Positions 28,498 through 38,328 of a stretch of 64,000 nt of DNA are shown here, in pieces. Under the pieces are notes generated by a model. That model saw only the letters and a program-made list of their open reading frames with translations. It searched no databases and had not been told where the DNA came from. The stretch is taken from NCBI RefSeq assembly GCF_002531825.1, contig NZ_NWSX01000001.1:124001-188000 (forward strand), given 5' to 3'. Position numbers and translations under genes: made by a program. The number at the start of each line of letters is the position of its first letter. Position 1 is the stretch's first letter. Origin of the DNA: Rhizobium sp. J15 (GTDB lineage: Bacteria; Pseudomonadota; Alphaproteobacteria; Rhizobiales; Rhizobiaceae).

Positions 28498-29451
28498 ATG
28501 AAACCAGATCAGTCGACAGGAAGCAGCATATTCCTCCTCGGAGTTTTCGCTCTTTGCAGAGGCAGCGCCTACAGTCTGACGACTGTGGCGCTGGCAACGA
28601 TGTCTGCCGGCACCGTTACCTTCCTGCGGCTCGGCATTGGAGCGCTGGCGCTCCTTGCCTGGGCCGCTTTTGCAGTGAGAGGGTATCGCTGGCTATTGCG
28701 CGACTGGAAGCCAATTCTGGTTTTTGCGCTGATCGGGAATTCGCTTCCGAACGGCCTCATTACGCTCGGACAGAAAACTGTCCCGAGCGGCCTTGCTTCG
28801 GTTATGATGGCTCTTACGCCGCTGTTTGCGGCAATCGTCGCGCATATGTGCCTGGAGAACGAAAAGCTGACGTCGCGCGCCGTCCTTGGTATGGCGAGCG
28901 GCTTTGGCGGGGTTTTTGTAATCGTCTATACGCGTGGAACCATCAGTCTAGACGCAGGTATGGTCTATGGCTTGGGCGCGTTGACGCTCGCCTCCATATG
29001 CATTGCCATCAGCATCGTCGCCGTTCGCTTTTTCCGCCCGGCGAACCAGCTTGGCACCGCGGCCTTGAGCTTGCTTGTTGCGGCGGTTTCCCTGATCCCA
29101 TTTATCAATTTGCCGGATTTCGCCACGCAGATGCCTTTGGACGTGATCTATTCCTGCGTTGCGCTCGGAATCATCTGTACCGCGCTGGGCTGGATATCGA
29201 TGCTGGAGTTGTCGAAGCGGGCGAATGCTGCATTCATGTCGGCGGTCAATTATCTGATCCCCGTCGTCGGAATGACGATTGGCGCGATCCTCCTCAATGA
29301 GGATGTCTTTTGGACTGACATCCCGGCGGTCATTTTGATCGTCGGTGGCACTATGCTGATGAGGGCTGGCGGCACATGTTCGGCATCGGGCGGGCGTGTT
29401 GGTGAGGCTAGGGAAAATGCCCTGCGTAGTATTCCGGCGCGATCCATCTGA
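28498..29451 (+). CDS. EamA/DMT family transporter
   Basis: A 317-residue protein with ten hydrophobic segments in two EamA repeats. Typical positions include LTPLFAAIVAHMCLENEKLT in the first repeat and NYLIPVVGMTIGAILLNE in the second. The ATG at 28498 begins just before the first helix; a longer frame upstream lacks membrane character. Likely an exporter of amino acids or metabolites. It follows the LysR gene in the same direction. Confidence 0.85.
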   Translation: MKPDQSTGSSIFLLGVFALCRGSAYSLTTVALATMSAGTVTFLRLGIGALALLAWAAFAVRGYRWLLRDWKPILVFALIGNSLPNGLITLGQKTVPSGLASVMMALTPLFAAIVAHMCLENEKLTSRAVLGMASGFGGVFVIVYTRGTISLDAGMVYGLGALTLASICIAISIVAVRFFRPANQLGTAALSLLVAAVSLIPFINLPDFATQMPLDVIYSCVALGIICTALGWISMLELSKRANAAFMSAVNYLIPVVGMTIGAILLNEDVFWTDIPAVILIVGGTMLMRAGGTCSASGGRVGEARENALRSIPARSI

Positions 29452-29488
29452 GAGATAGCGACGCGCTTTAGCGCACTTCACCCGTCCT

Positions 29489-30403
29489 TCAGCCACGTGC
29501 CGGCAGGCTCGCATCTGACTGCAACGGGCGGCGCGCCGGAGGCCGCGCAAAGATGATCACGTTGCCGAGAAGCGTCAGCGCCAGTCCGATCAGGCCCAGG
29601 CCGCTCCAGTGGTAGCCCTCGACGACCGTCGATAGCGACAGGGCGACGATCGGGAACAGCACGGTGGCGTAGGCCGCGCGCGAGGAGCCGATGCGGGATA
29701 CCAGCATCAGATAGGTGGTGAAGCCGATCACCGATCCGATGGCCGCGAGATAGAGCAGCGCGGCAAGATAGGTGATGCCGGATGGCGCCACGATCGGCGT
29801 CTGCGTCACGGCAATCAGGACGAGGAGGACGATCGTGCCATAAGCCATGCCCCAGGCATTGGCGGTCAGCGGTGAGATTCCGGCCGCGCTGTTGCGGCGC
29901 GATGCCATATTGCCGAGCGAAAAGAACAGCGTGCCGAGCGCTGCGAGCCCGATCCCTTTCACCGTGCCCATATCGAAATCGACGGTAACCTCTTCTGCGA
30001 ACAGCAGGAGGAGGCCGGTTGCGCCGAGTGCTGCGGCAAGCAGCGTGCGGCCCGTAATGCGGTCGCCGAAGAAGAGCCGTGCATTGACGGCATTGTAGAT
30101 CGTCGCGAGCGAGAAGATCACCGAGATCAGTCCGGAAGGAATCGAGGCGGCGGCGTTGTAGAAACAGATGAAATTGAGGCTGAACAGGCAGAGCGCCTGC
30201 GCCAGGATGAAAGGTTGATCGCGCAAGGCAGGAACCTTGAGCCGCCGCATGACAGCCAGGACGGCGATGAGGATCACGGCTGCGAGCGCAAATCTGTAAA
30301 ACACCGAGACCAGGACCGGCACGGGACCGACCTGCATTGCAATGGCGATCCAGGTCGTTCCCCATATGAGGACGGTCGCGATGAAAAGAACGGCATTTGC
30401 CAT
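29489..30403 (-). CDS. EamA/DMT family transporter
   Basis: A 304-residue ten-helix exporter beginning MANAVLFIATVLIWGTTWIA, a classic DMT N-terminus. Paired repeats include FSLATIYNAVNARLFFGD and ATVLFPIVALSLSTVVEGYH. GAGGA precedes the ATG at 30403. It is convergent with the previous DMT gene and divergent from an AraC regulator, the likely controller. Confidence 0.88.
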   Translation of the reverse strand: MANAVLFIATVLIWGTTWIAIAMQVGPVPVLVSVFYRFALAAVILIAVLAVMRRLKVPALRDQPFILAQALCLFSLNFICFYNAAASIPSGLISVIFSLATIYNAVNARLFFGDRITGRTLLAAALGATGLLLLFAEEVTVDFDMGTVKGIGLAALGTLFFSLGNMASRRNSAAGISPLTANAWGMAYGTIVLLVLIAVTQTPIVAPSGITYLAALLYLAAIGSVIGFTTYLMLVSRIGSSRAAYATVLFPIVALSLSTVVEGYHWSGLGLIGLALTLLGNVIIFARPPARRPLQSDASLPARG

Positions 30404-30557
30404 GGAGTAATCCTCGTTTTCTCCAAGAATAGGCGAAGCGCGAGCCGGTCTCTTGCAGATTCTTGCTATGAAATAGATCTGCCCGGACTTCCCCCTCGCC
30501 ATGGCGGGCGTCCCCCCGTATTGTTCGCAGCGCGTTGCCAGCTGTGGGAAAGAATTG

Positions 30558-31421
30558 GTGAAAGATAGCCGCCTCTCGGTTTTCAGGTTTTTGTCAGCCT
30601 CTCCCAATGCGCGGATGTCGCAGTCCATCGATCTGGGTTTCGGGCGGTCGGCTGCCATCTGGAGCAACGCGCATGACAGGATGAGCTATGAGCGGCCGAA
30701 CGGTCATACGTTCAGTCTTTATCTGAGCGGCGGCGCCGGAACGCGTCGGCTGGATGGCGGCCCCGACGCGCGCGGCCGTCCGGGCGTGCTGTGCATCATG
30801 CCGCAGGGGCATTCGTCCGAATGGGAAATCACCGACTTCTTCGAATTCGTCCATCTGTATGTTCCCGATGACCAGATGCGCCGGATGTTTGCCGAGACCT
30901 TCGACCGCGATGCGCGGCTCATGGCGCTTCCCGAAGTGACCTTCGCGGATGCACCCGCCTTGGCGCTGAGGCTTCGGCAGATGACAGAAGCGATGTTGGC
31001 GGGCGGTCATCTGCTGGCCGAAGAAGCGATGACGCAGGCGATCGTCGATCTTTTCGTTGATCCGCGTTATGGAGGCATGCGTGCCTGCGCGATGAGCGGC
31101 GGGCTGGCGCCTCATGTGCGGCGCCGAAGTCTGGACTATATCGAGGCTCATCTTGGCGAGACGATCCGCTTGCAGGATCTGGCTGATATCGGGCAGCTCA
31201 GCGCCTTTCATTTTCAGCGGATGTTCCGGGCAAGCTTTGGCGTGTCCCCGAATGGCTGGGTGGCGCACCGTCGTGTCGAGCGCGCCAAAGCGATGTTATC
31301 AGGCATGGAGCCGATCGCGCAGATCGCTTCGGCCTGCGGCTTCAGCAGCCAGAGCCACATGACGCGGGCATTCAAGCTGGGCACAGGCGTCACACCCTCT
31401 GCCTACCGGCAGCGACAGTGA
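30558..31421 (+). CDS. AraC family transcriptional regulator
   Basis: A regulator of about 287 residues. The C-terminal double HTH is clear: IRLQDLADIGQLSAFHFQRM and IAQIASACGFSSQSHMTRAF, ending GTGVTPSAYRQRQ. The N-terminal part has a cupin-like sensing domain (PGVLCIMPQGHSSEWEI). The GTG at 30558 is preferred with GGGAAAG upstream; an ATG at 30501 would add 19 residues that look non-coding. It is divergent from the DMT exporter. Confidence 0.85.
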   Translation: MKDSRLSVFRFLSASPNARMSQSIDLGFGRSAAIWSNAHDRMSYERPNGHTFSLYLSGGAGTRRLDGGPDARGRPGVLCIMPQGHSSEWEITDFFEFVHLYVPDDQMRRMFAETFDRDARLMALPEVTFADAPALALRLRQMTEAMLAGGHLLAEEAMTQAIVDLFVDPRYGGMRACAMSGGLAPHVRRRSLDYIEAHLGETIRLQDLADIGQLSAFHFQRMFRASFGVSPNGWVAHRRVERAKAMLSGMEPIAQIASACGFSSQSHMTRAFKLGTGVTPSAYRQRQ

Positions 31422-31461
31422 AGCCGGCCCAACAGCCCATAGCCGGCTGCGGGCCTTACCC

Positions 31462-33483
31462 TCAAGACTCCTGCAGCCCGTAAAGCAGCGGCATCAATCC
31501 CGCCAAGGCTCTGAAGCGCTCCCACGACTTGGCGGACGGCTTCGTCCAGCCCGTTTCGGCCAGCGCGGAAATACGTGGGAAGACGAGACGGTCGAACACG
31601 GCGCGATCGGTCATCGGTTCGGACCAGATGCAGGCCTGGATGCCGAGAAGTCTTTGTTTCTGCGCTGCCGTCCAGCCGCCGACCGGATCGAAATTATAGA
31701 GCTTTTCGGCATCCGAGGTTCCTGCCCAGCTGGCGCCGGGCTCGTCCCAGTCGGGCCTCAGCGCCATGTCGAGGTAATAGACCTGTCCGGGGCAGACGAC
31801 CATCTGATAGCCGCGTTCGGCGAGTTCGGCCGAGACCTCGACATTGCGCCAGCTGCAGAGATAGCTCTTCGATTTGTCGATGACATCGCCGTGCGCCGCC
31901 TCTTCCCAGCCGCCGGTGATGCAGCCCTTGCTCGCCAGGAAGCGCTGCACCCGCTCCAGGAACTCCGCCTGCAGGATGGCCGCACCCGAGCCGTGAATAT
32001 CGTCGGCGCCGTGAGTGTTGGTGACGACGTTCAGCCGTTTGGCGTGGGCATCGGCAACCTCATTGCCGGCGACGGCGCGCAGACGCGCAAGCGCTTCCGG
32101 CGAGCCCGACCAGGCGCCGAGGGGAACTTCGTCGGCGCCGAGATGGATCGTCTTGAACGGAAAGAGTTCGATAAGCTCGGAAAGGATCGTCTCGACGATC
32201 TGGTAGGTCTGCTCGCGGGCCGGGTTAATGCAATTGTCGGGAAAGCCTTGGACCGAGTAGTAGCTGCCGGTTTCATCCGGATCACGCAGCTCCGGTATCG
32301 CCTGCTGCATGGCGTAGCAATGGCCGGGCATGTCGATCTCCGGCACGATTTCCACGCCAAGGCCTTTTGCATAGGCGACGATATCGCGGATGACTGATTT
32401 GGTGTAATAGCCGCCCGTTCGCGCCGGGCTTGACCCCAGCAGCGGCGGCACCGCAAGGCCGTGGCCGCGCCAGGCGCCGATCTCGGTCAGAGCGGGATAG
32501 GCATCGATTTCCACGCGCCAGGCTTCGTCGTCGGACAGGTGCCAGTGGAAACGGTTGAGCTTGTTCCAGGCCAGAACCGCAATCAGCTTCTTGACCTCGG
32601 CCGCGCCATAGAACTGGCGGGCGACATCGAGATGCAGGCCGCGCCAGCCCATCGACGGCTCGTCGGCGATCTCGCCGGATGCAGGAAACTGGAAAACGCC
32701 GGGATGCAGCCTCGCACCGCGCCAGATCTGACCGAGTGTCACGAGGCCGTAGAGGAAGCCGGTCCGGCTGCGCGCCTCGATGGCGATCGTTTCGCCGTCG
32801 AAGCTCAGCCGATAAGCCTCCGCTCCCATGCCGGCTGCGTCCCTCAGGGCAACCGGAACGGCGCCTTCCGCTTCACTGCGCACGATGCCTTCCACCGCGA
32901 AGAGATGGTCCACCAGCGCTGCGAAGCTCCGGGCGGCCGCTTCCCCTTCGGCGCTCTGCGCCTGCGGCGCAAAACCGGCGGGCAGCGGCCGGCGTGAGCT
33001 GACCGCCACGCGGTTCGGCCAGGGAATGATCGACACCTGGACGGGCGCATTGGCGGGAACGGGATAGATCTCGGCGCCGCGCTTCAGCGGCGCATTGCTG
33101 ACGGAGGACCGCGTCGGCTCGATGGACAGCACGACGGTGCCGCCGTCGGAGAGCGCGAGATAGCCGCTCGTCGCGCCGTCCGTCCAGTGGCGGAACTGCC
33201 AGCTCAGCGCATAGACCGATATCGTCCACGTCTCGCCCGCGCCGAGAACGAAATTGGCCGGCGGTTTGAATTCGGTGAAATTCGACAGCCGCTGCGAGAC
33301 GGTGGCGCCTTCGACGCGTCCGGCCGGATCGACGCGGCCCGGGCCGCTCACGCAGAGAGAAAAATCCGAAAGCGGCTCGGTGCCGAGGTTCCTGAGGCGC
33401 AGGACATAGGAAAATTCCTTGCCGTCGGCCGGCGGGTTCCAGAGGGTTTCGAGCCGCAGGGCTTTCGGGCGCGGTATGGACAT
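31462..33483 (-). CDS. Beta-N-acetylhexosaminidase, GH20
   Basis: A 673-residue GH20 glycosidase. An N-terminal carbohydrate-binding-like domain precedes a GH20b domain. The TIM barrel then starts near residue 275 with GWRGLHLDVARQFY and carries the catalytic pair in IHLGADEVPLGAW (Asp-Glu). FHWHLSDDEAWRVEI is the other diagnostic motif. It releases terminal N-acetylglucosamine or N-acetylgalactosamine. The ATG at 33483 is preferred over one at 33519. No signal peptide is visible, suggesting a cytoplasmic or atypically exported enzyme. Confidence 0.9.
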   Translation of the reverse strand: MSIPRPKALRLETLWNPPADGKEFSYVLRLRNLGTEPLSDFSLCVSGPGRVDPAGRVEGATVSQRLSNFTEFKPPANFVLGAGETWTISVYALSWQFRHWTDGATSGYLALSDGGTVVLSIEPTRSSVSNAPLKRGAEIYPVPANAPVQVSIIPWPNRVAVSSRRPLPAGFAPQAQSAEGEAAARSFAALVDHLFAVEGIVRSEAEGAVPVALRDAAGMGAEAYRLSFDGETIAIEARSRTGFLYGLVTLGQIWRGARLHPGVFQFPASGEIADEPSMGWRGLHLDVARQFYGAAEVKKLIAVLAWNKLNRFHWHLSDDEAWRVEIDAYPALTEIGAWRGHGLAVPPLLGSSPARTGGYYTKSVIRDIVAYAKGLGVEIVPEIDMPGHCYAMQQAIPELRDPDETGSYYSVQGFPDNCINPAREQTYQIVETILSELIELFPFKTIHLGADEVPLGAWSGSPEALARLRAVAGNEVADAHAKRLNVVTNTHGADDIHGSGAAILQAEFLERVQRFLASKGCITGGWEEAAHGDVIDKSKSYLCSWRNVEVSAELAERGYQMVVCPGQVYYLDMALRPDWDEPGASWAGTSDAEKLYNFDPVGGWTAAQKQRLLGIQACIWSEPMTDRAVFDRLVFPRISALAETGWTKPSAKSWERFRALAGLMPLLYGLQES

Positions 33484-33869
33484 GGTCACTGGTTCCTCGT
33501 GAAAATCAGGCTTGAACATTCCGCGCGAGTGCGGGAGCTGAATTTGATGTCAATCAAATTGATTTAATATTGATAGTCAGTTTCCCGCCGGGGCGTCAAC
33601 CGTCGATCGCGAATTTGCGACGGCCTGCTTCCATAACTTTCGCCTTGAGGCGGCAGCCGGAACAGCCCTGACACCGAGCATCCGATTTTCGTACAAATTA
33701 CGCGTCGTCGCCGCCATGTTAACGATTAAGGTACCTTTAAGTACCATAATTTGCTCAACGATGGCGAATTGACCTACCCGAACACGGGTCGATAAGCATG
33801 AGGCTGCTCGCCATGGCCCGGATGTCCCGGGATGCACCACATCCAACTTCCGAAACAGGCGAATTTCCA
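33484..33869. other. Divergent control region of hexosaminidase and flagellin
   Basis: About 385 bases. It holds the palindrome at 33552-33564 near the hexosaminidase and an inverted repeat GGTAC-N6-GTACC at 33730-33745 on the flagellin side. The flagellin start at 33870 has no strong ribosome binding site. No further gene was found. Confidence 0.5.
33552..33564. promoter_or_regulatory. Candidate operator AATCAA-A-TTGATT upstream of the hexosaminidase
   Basis: Six-base inverted arms around a single base, in a very AT-rich stretch about 70 bases before the hexosaminidase start. The binding protein is not identifiable; an amino-sugar-responsive ROK or LacI-type repressor would be sensible. Confidence 0.4.
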
Positions 33870-34778
33870 ATGACGAGCATCAATACGAACAATTCGGCGA
33901 TGGCAGCCCTTCAGACGCTGCGCAGCATCAATTCCAACCTCGAATCGACGCAGAACAGTGTTTCCACCGGTTATCGCGTCGATACCGCATCCGACAACGC
34001 TGCCTACTGGTCGATCGCCACCACGATGCGGTCCGATAACAAGGCCCTTTCTGCTGTGTCCGACGCCCTTGGCCTCGGTGCAGCAAAGGTCGATACGGCT
34101 TACACGGCAATGGAAAGTGCGATCGACGTCGTCGACGAGATCAAGGCCAAGCTGGTGGCCGCAACGGAAGACGGTGTCGACAAATCCAAGGTCCAGGAAG
34201 AAATCAGCCAGTTGCAGGAACAGCTGATGAGTATCGCCCAGTCGGCGTCGTTCTCCGGCGAGAACTGGGTCGCCGGCGAGAGCAGCACGAAGAGCGTGGT
34301 ATCGTCCTTCGTTCGCGACGGCTCCGGCGCCGTTTCCGTTAAAATGACCGATTATGCTCTGGATACCGGCTCCATGGGCAACGTCCTGTTTGGCATGAGC
34401 GGCGGTTCGATCGAAACCTCCTCGGGTATCCTCGGCACTTCGTCGGGCGCGACCGGTTCGGTCTATTCGATGGATATCACCGACTTCACGCTCGGCCAGA
34501 TCCAGTCGGCGCTGACGACAGTCGAATCCGCGCTGTCGGCGATGACCTCTGCCGGTGCGCAGCTGGGTTCGATTTCGACGCGTATCGAACTGCAGGAAGA
34601 TTTCGTCAGCGCGCTGTCCGACTCGATCGACTCGGGCGTGGGCCGGCTGGTCGATGCCGACATGGAGGAAGAGTCGAGCAGGCTTTCCGCGCTGCAAACC
34701 CAGCAGCAGCTTGCGATCCAGTCTCTGTCGATCGCGAATTCGTCGTCCCAGAACATCCTGTCGCTCTTCCGCGGCTAA
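33870..34778 (+). CDS. Flagellin
   Basis: A 302-residue flagellin starting MTSINTNNSAMAALQTLRSI. The conserved N-terminal D0/D1 helices (residues 1-130, with STGYRVDTASDNAAYWSIAT) and C-terminal helices (DMEEESSRLSALQTQQQLAI, then QSLSIANSSSQNILSLF) are intact, and the central domain is short. Rhizobial filaments are built from several related flagellins. No other flagellar gene lies in the window, so this copy is outside the main motility cluster. Confidence 0.95.
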   Translation: MTSINTNNSAMAALQTLRSINSNLESTQNSVSTGYRVDTASDNAAYWSIATTMRSDNKALSAVSDALGLGAAKVDTAYTAMESAIDVVDEIKAKLVAATEDGVDKSKVQEEISQLQEQLMSIAQSASFSGENWVAGESSTKSVVSSFVRDGSGAVSVKMTDYALDTGSMGNVLFGMSGGSIETSSGILGTSSGATGSVYSMDITDFTLGQIQSALTTVESALSAMTSAGAQLGSISTRIELQEDFVSALSDSIDSGVGRLVDADMEEESSRLSALQTQQQLAIQSLSIANSSSQNILSLFRG

Positions 34779-34887
34779 TCGTACTGGTCGAGGCAAAGGG
34801 AGCCGGGCGCATAGCACGCCCGGACCACATTCGCTGATCGAGCACCGAGTCTGGCCCTCCCGGCCAGGCTCGGTCGCATTGTCGGCG

Positions 34888-34910
34888 AAAATGCCGCTGC
34901 CGGCATTTTT
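34888..34910 (+). terminator. Rho-independent terminator after flagellin
   Basis: AAAATGCCG (34888-34896) and CGGCATTTT (34901-34909) form a nine-base stem with the loop CTGC, ending in a run of five T. It is about 110 bases after the flagellin stop and before the phosphorylase gene. A GC-rich hairpin without T run lies earlier at 34803-34823. Confidence 0.7.
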
Positions 34911-35040
34911 CTCCGCAAGCCAATACGGCTGCCCGGGCCTTCCAAGACCGGTTGCCCCTCCCCCGATTGTCGGTAAGATTTCTCTCAATCTTTTTGCGTC
35001 ATCCTTCGATTCCCCTCTGATGCCAATCGATGAGATCCCG

Positions 35041-38000
35041 ATGTCCCCGGATTTTACCCGCAGTTTGCAGATGCCCCGACGTGAAGAGCTTGGCCTCTCC
35101 ACGATCGGCAACGGTTCCGGCCTGTCGATATCGGCGCTGCCGAACGGCACGCTGTTTGCCATCGAATATGCCGACGACAAGGGATCGGTGCAGATCAATC
35201 AGATCCAGGGATCGCCGCTCATCGGCGGCATCGGCCGCCTCTATCTGCGTATCGGCGGTCCTGCGCCCGATGTCGTCGAGATCGTCGGCCCTCGCGCCGC
35301 CGGCAGCTTCGGGTCCGATGCGACGAGTTTTTCCTGGAGCGGCAAAACAGGCGACATCGGCTACAAGGTTCGCCTCGAGCTTCACCCCTCCGAAACCGCC
35401 TGGTTCTGGCGCGTGTCCCTTCGGCATCTGAAGCGTGGAAACGTTCCGGTGGATCTGGTGCTGGTTCAGGACCTTGGCCTCGGCGATCGCGGCTTCCTGA
35501 TGAACAGCGAAGCCTATGCCTCGCAATATGTCGATCACCATATCGCCGAGCACGAGACATTCGGCCCCGTCCTGATGAACCGGCAAAACCTCAAGCAGTC
35601 GGGTGCGCGCAATCCCTGGATCGTGCAGGGCTGCCTTGAGGGCGCGGCCGCCTATGCCACCGATGCGATCCAGCTGGTGCAGGCGAAAGAGCGCCGCGGC
35701 GACATGCTGGTCGGTCCCTTCGGCACCAGCCTGCCGAGCGAACGGCGGCAGCAGGAGACGGCATGTCCGGCCATCCAATCGAAATCCTTCCCGGTGCCGG
35801 CAAGCGGCGCGAGCGCGACTTTCTTCGCCCTGTTTGCTGCTGATCATCCCGAAGCATCGAGCGATGCCGATCTTTCGCGGCTCGATGGGCTCGCAGCGAC
35901 GGAAGGTGCTGTAACCGATATTGCGGAAACCGAACCGGTCCGCAGCCTGCTGCAGGATGCAGCCCTGCTCAAGGCCGAGCCGCTCGACAAAAAGGCGATT
36001 GAGCGGCTCTATCCGGAACGGAGCCTGGAAGAACGCGCCGGCGGAAAGCTTCTTTCATTTTTCGTGCCGAACGGCGTCCTGAACCGCCACGTTGTCCTCA
36101 GCGAAAAGGAGCGCCTGGTGGCGCGCCGCCACGGCGCGATCGTCCGCAGCGGCCAGAACATGCTGCTCGACGATTCCACGCTTGCCGCCACGTGCTGGAT
36201 GCAGGGCATCTTCGCCGCGCAGCTGACGATCGGCAATACCTCCTTCCACAAGCTCTTTTCCGTGTCCCGCGACCCCTACAATCTGACGCGCGCCAGCGGG
36301 CTGCGCATCATGGCCGATCTCGGCGCCGGCTGGCAGCTTCTGGGGGTGCCCTCGGCTTTCGAAATGGGGCTCAGCGATTGCCGCTGGATCTATCGTTGCG
36401 CCGGCCGCACCATCACCGTCGCGGCAGCCGTCTCCGGCGAGGATGCGGCCATGCAGTGGACGATTTCGGTGGAGGGCAAGCCGTGCCGCTTCCTGGTGTT
36501 CGGCCATGTCGTTCTGGGCGAGCGCGAATATGACGCGGGCGGGCGGATCGAGTTCGATCCATCCGGGAAACGTATCCGTTTCCTGCCGGATCCGGCCTGG
36601 CTCTGGGGTGATCGATACCCCGATGCCAGCTATTGGATGGTGAGTTCGACGCCCGATGCCATCGAGGAGATCGGCGGCGACGAACTGCTCTATACCGACG
36701 GCGTTGCCCGCAACGGCGCCTTCGTCGCGTTGCGCTCCCGGTCAACGCAGGCGCTGTCCTTCGCCGTCGTCGGTTCGATGACCGATGCTGAAGAAGCCGA
36801 GCGCCTGGCGCAGCGGTATGAGGCCGGCATCGCCGACCAAGCCATGCTTGCGCCGGCATCGAAATTCTGGCGGAAGACCGTGCATGGCCTGACGACCGGC
36901 GGCACATCGCCCGACCTCGCCGCACAAACGACCCTTCTGCCCTGGCTCGCCCATGATGCCATCGTGCATCTGAGCGTGCCGCACGGCCTCGAGCAATATA
37001 CGGGTGCGGCCTGGGGTACGCGCGACGCCTGCCAGGGGCCGATCGAATTCCTGCTCGCCTATGAACATGACCGCGAAGCCAAGGAGGTGGTGAAAACCGT
37101 CTTCAGCGAACAGTACCTGGAAAAAGGCGATTGGCCGCAATGGTTCATGCTGGAGCCCTATTCCAACATTCGGGCGGGTGACAGCCACGGTGATATCGTC
37201 GTCTGGCCGCTGAAGGCGCTCTGCGATTATATCGAAGCGACCGGCGATCTCGCTATCCTCGACGAGAAGGTCACCTGGCGCGACGAAAAGACCATGCAGA
37301 AAGCGGCGGAGATCGACACCATCGCGATCCATGTCGAGAAACTGCTCGATACCGTCCGCGAAGCTTTCATTCCGGGGACGCATCTGATCCGTTACGGCGA
37401 AGGAGACTGGAACGATTCCCTGCAGCCAGCCGACCCGCATCTGCGCGACTGGATGGTCAGCAGCTGGACGGTTGCTCTGCTCTACGAGCAGGTCGTCCGC
37501 TATTCCGCGATCCTGCGTCGTCATGGGTCCGGCGAAAAGGCCAAGGCGCTCAGGAAGATCGCGACGGCGATGCGCCGGGATTTCAATCGCCATCTCATCC
37601 GCGACGGCGTGGTTGCCGGCTATGGTATCTTCGATCCCGAACATGACGGCGTCGAATTGCTTCTGCACCCGAGCGACCGGCGCACCGGCCTCTCCTACTC
37701 GCTGATCTCGATGACGCAGGCGATGCTCGGCGGCCTGTTCACGCCGGTTCAGAGGCACGATCATATGAAGCTGATCGAGAAGCATCTGCTTTATCCCGAT
37801 GGCGTGCGGCTGATGGAGAAACCTGCAACCTATGCCGGCGGGCCTGAGACGCTGTTTCGGCGGGCGGAATCCTCTTCCTTCTTCGGCCGCGAGATCGGGC
37901 TGATGTATGTGCATGCGCATTTGCGCTATTGCGAAACGCTCGCCCTGGAAGCCGAGGCGGACGAACTCTGGAAGGCAATCGCCGTCGTCAATCCGATCGC

Positions 38001-38328
38001 CGTCACATCGGCGCTGCCGCACGCTTCGCTGCGCCAGCGCAATACCTATTTCAGCAGCAGCGATGCGGCCTTCCATGACCGCTATCAAGCGGCGGCCGAC
38101 TGGGCGCGGGTCAAGGCGGGCAAGATCGCCGTCGACGGCGGCTGGCGCATCTATTCGAGCGGCCCGGGCCTCTACACAAGGAGCTTCGTCGAGAACATCC
38201 TCGGCTTCAAACGGCGCTTCGGTCGGCGCAGACGCAAGCCGCTTCTGCCCGCCGCCCATGCCTCCGTCGCTCTGCAAACGGATCACGCCGCCTGGCGGCG
38301 GCTGATGAAGCCTCAGCGCAAAGATTAA
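35041..38328 (+). CDS. GH94-like glycoside phosphorylase (cellobiose-phosphorylase-like)
   Basis: A 1095-residue protein (1102 if translation starts at the ATG at 35020). The C-terminal (alpha/alpha)6 barrel contains the GH94 catalytic motif RYGEGDWNDSLQ, with the general-acid Asp. It also has QYTGAAWGTRDACQGPIEFL and HPSDRRTGLSYSLISMTQAM. The N-terminal half has beta-sandwich-like repeats. Relatives include cellobiose, chitobiose and cyclic beta-1,2-glucan enzymes. It lacks the membrane segments and glycosyltransferase domain of NdvB, so it is more likely a soluble phosphorylase or hydrolase. Stops overlap head-on with the GntR gene. Confidence 0.8.
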   Translation: MSPDFTRSLQMPRREELGLSTIGNGSGLSISALPNGTLFAIEYADDKGSVQINQIQGSPLIGGIGRLYLRIGGPAPDVVEIVGPRAAGSFGSDATSFSWSGKTGDIGYKVRLELHPSETAWFWRVSLRHLKRGNVPVDLVLVQDLGLGDRGFLMNSEAYASQYVDHHIAEHETFGPVLMNRQNLKQSGARNPWIVQGCLEGAAAYATDAIQLVQAKERRGDMLVGPFGTSLPSERRQQETACPAIQSKSFPVPASGASATFFALFAADHPEASSDADLSRLDGLAATEGAVTDIAETEPVRSLLQDAALLKAEPLDKKAIERLYPERSLEERAGGKLLSFFVPNGVLNRHVVLSEKERLVARRHGAIVRSGQNMLLDDSTLAATCWMQGIFAAQLTIGNTSFHKLFSVSRDPYNLTRASGLRIMADLGAGWQLLGVPSAFEMGLSDCRWIYRCAGRTITVAAAVSGEDAAMQWTISVEGKPCRFLVFGHVVLGEREYDAGGRIEFDPSGKRIRFLPDPAWLWGDRYPDASYWMVSSTPDAIEEIGGDELLYTDGVARNGAFVALRSRSTQALSFAVVGSMTDAEEAERLAQRYEAGIADQAMLAPASKFWRKTVHGLTTGGTSPDLAAQTTLLPWLAHDAIVHLSVPHGLEQYTGAAWGTRDACQGPIEFLLAYEHDREAKEVVKTVFSEQYLEKGDWPQWFMLEPYSNIRAGDSHGDIVVWPLKALCDYIEATGDLAILDEKVTWRDEKTMQKAAEIDTIAIHVEKLLDTVREAFIPGTHLIRYGEGDWNDSLQPADPHLRDWMVSSWTVALLYEQVVRYSAILRRHGSGEKAKALRKIATAMRRDFNRHLIRDGVVAGYGIFDPEHDGVELLLHPSDRRTGLSYSLISMTQAMLGGLFTPVQRHDHMKLIEKHLLYPDGVRLMEKPATYAGGPETLFRRAESSSFFGREIGLMYVHAHLRYCETLALEAEADELWKAIAVVNPIAVTSALPHASLRQRNTYFSSSDAAFHDRYQAAADWARVKAGKIAVDGGWRIYSSGPGLYTRSFVENILGFKRRFGRRRRKPLLPAAHASVALQTDHAAWRRLMKPQRKD

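Noticed and set aside
33730..33745. Inverted repeat GGTAC-N6-GTACC as the flagellin promoter element
   Set aside because: The dyad is real but matches no flagellar sigma or known activator site that I could identify, so it is mentioned only within the intergenic description.
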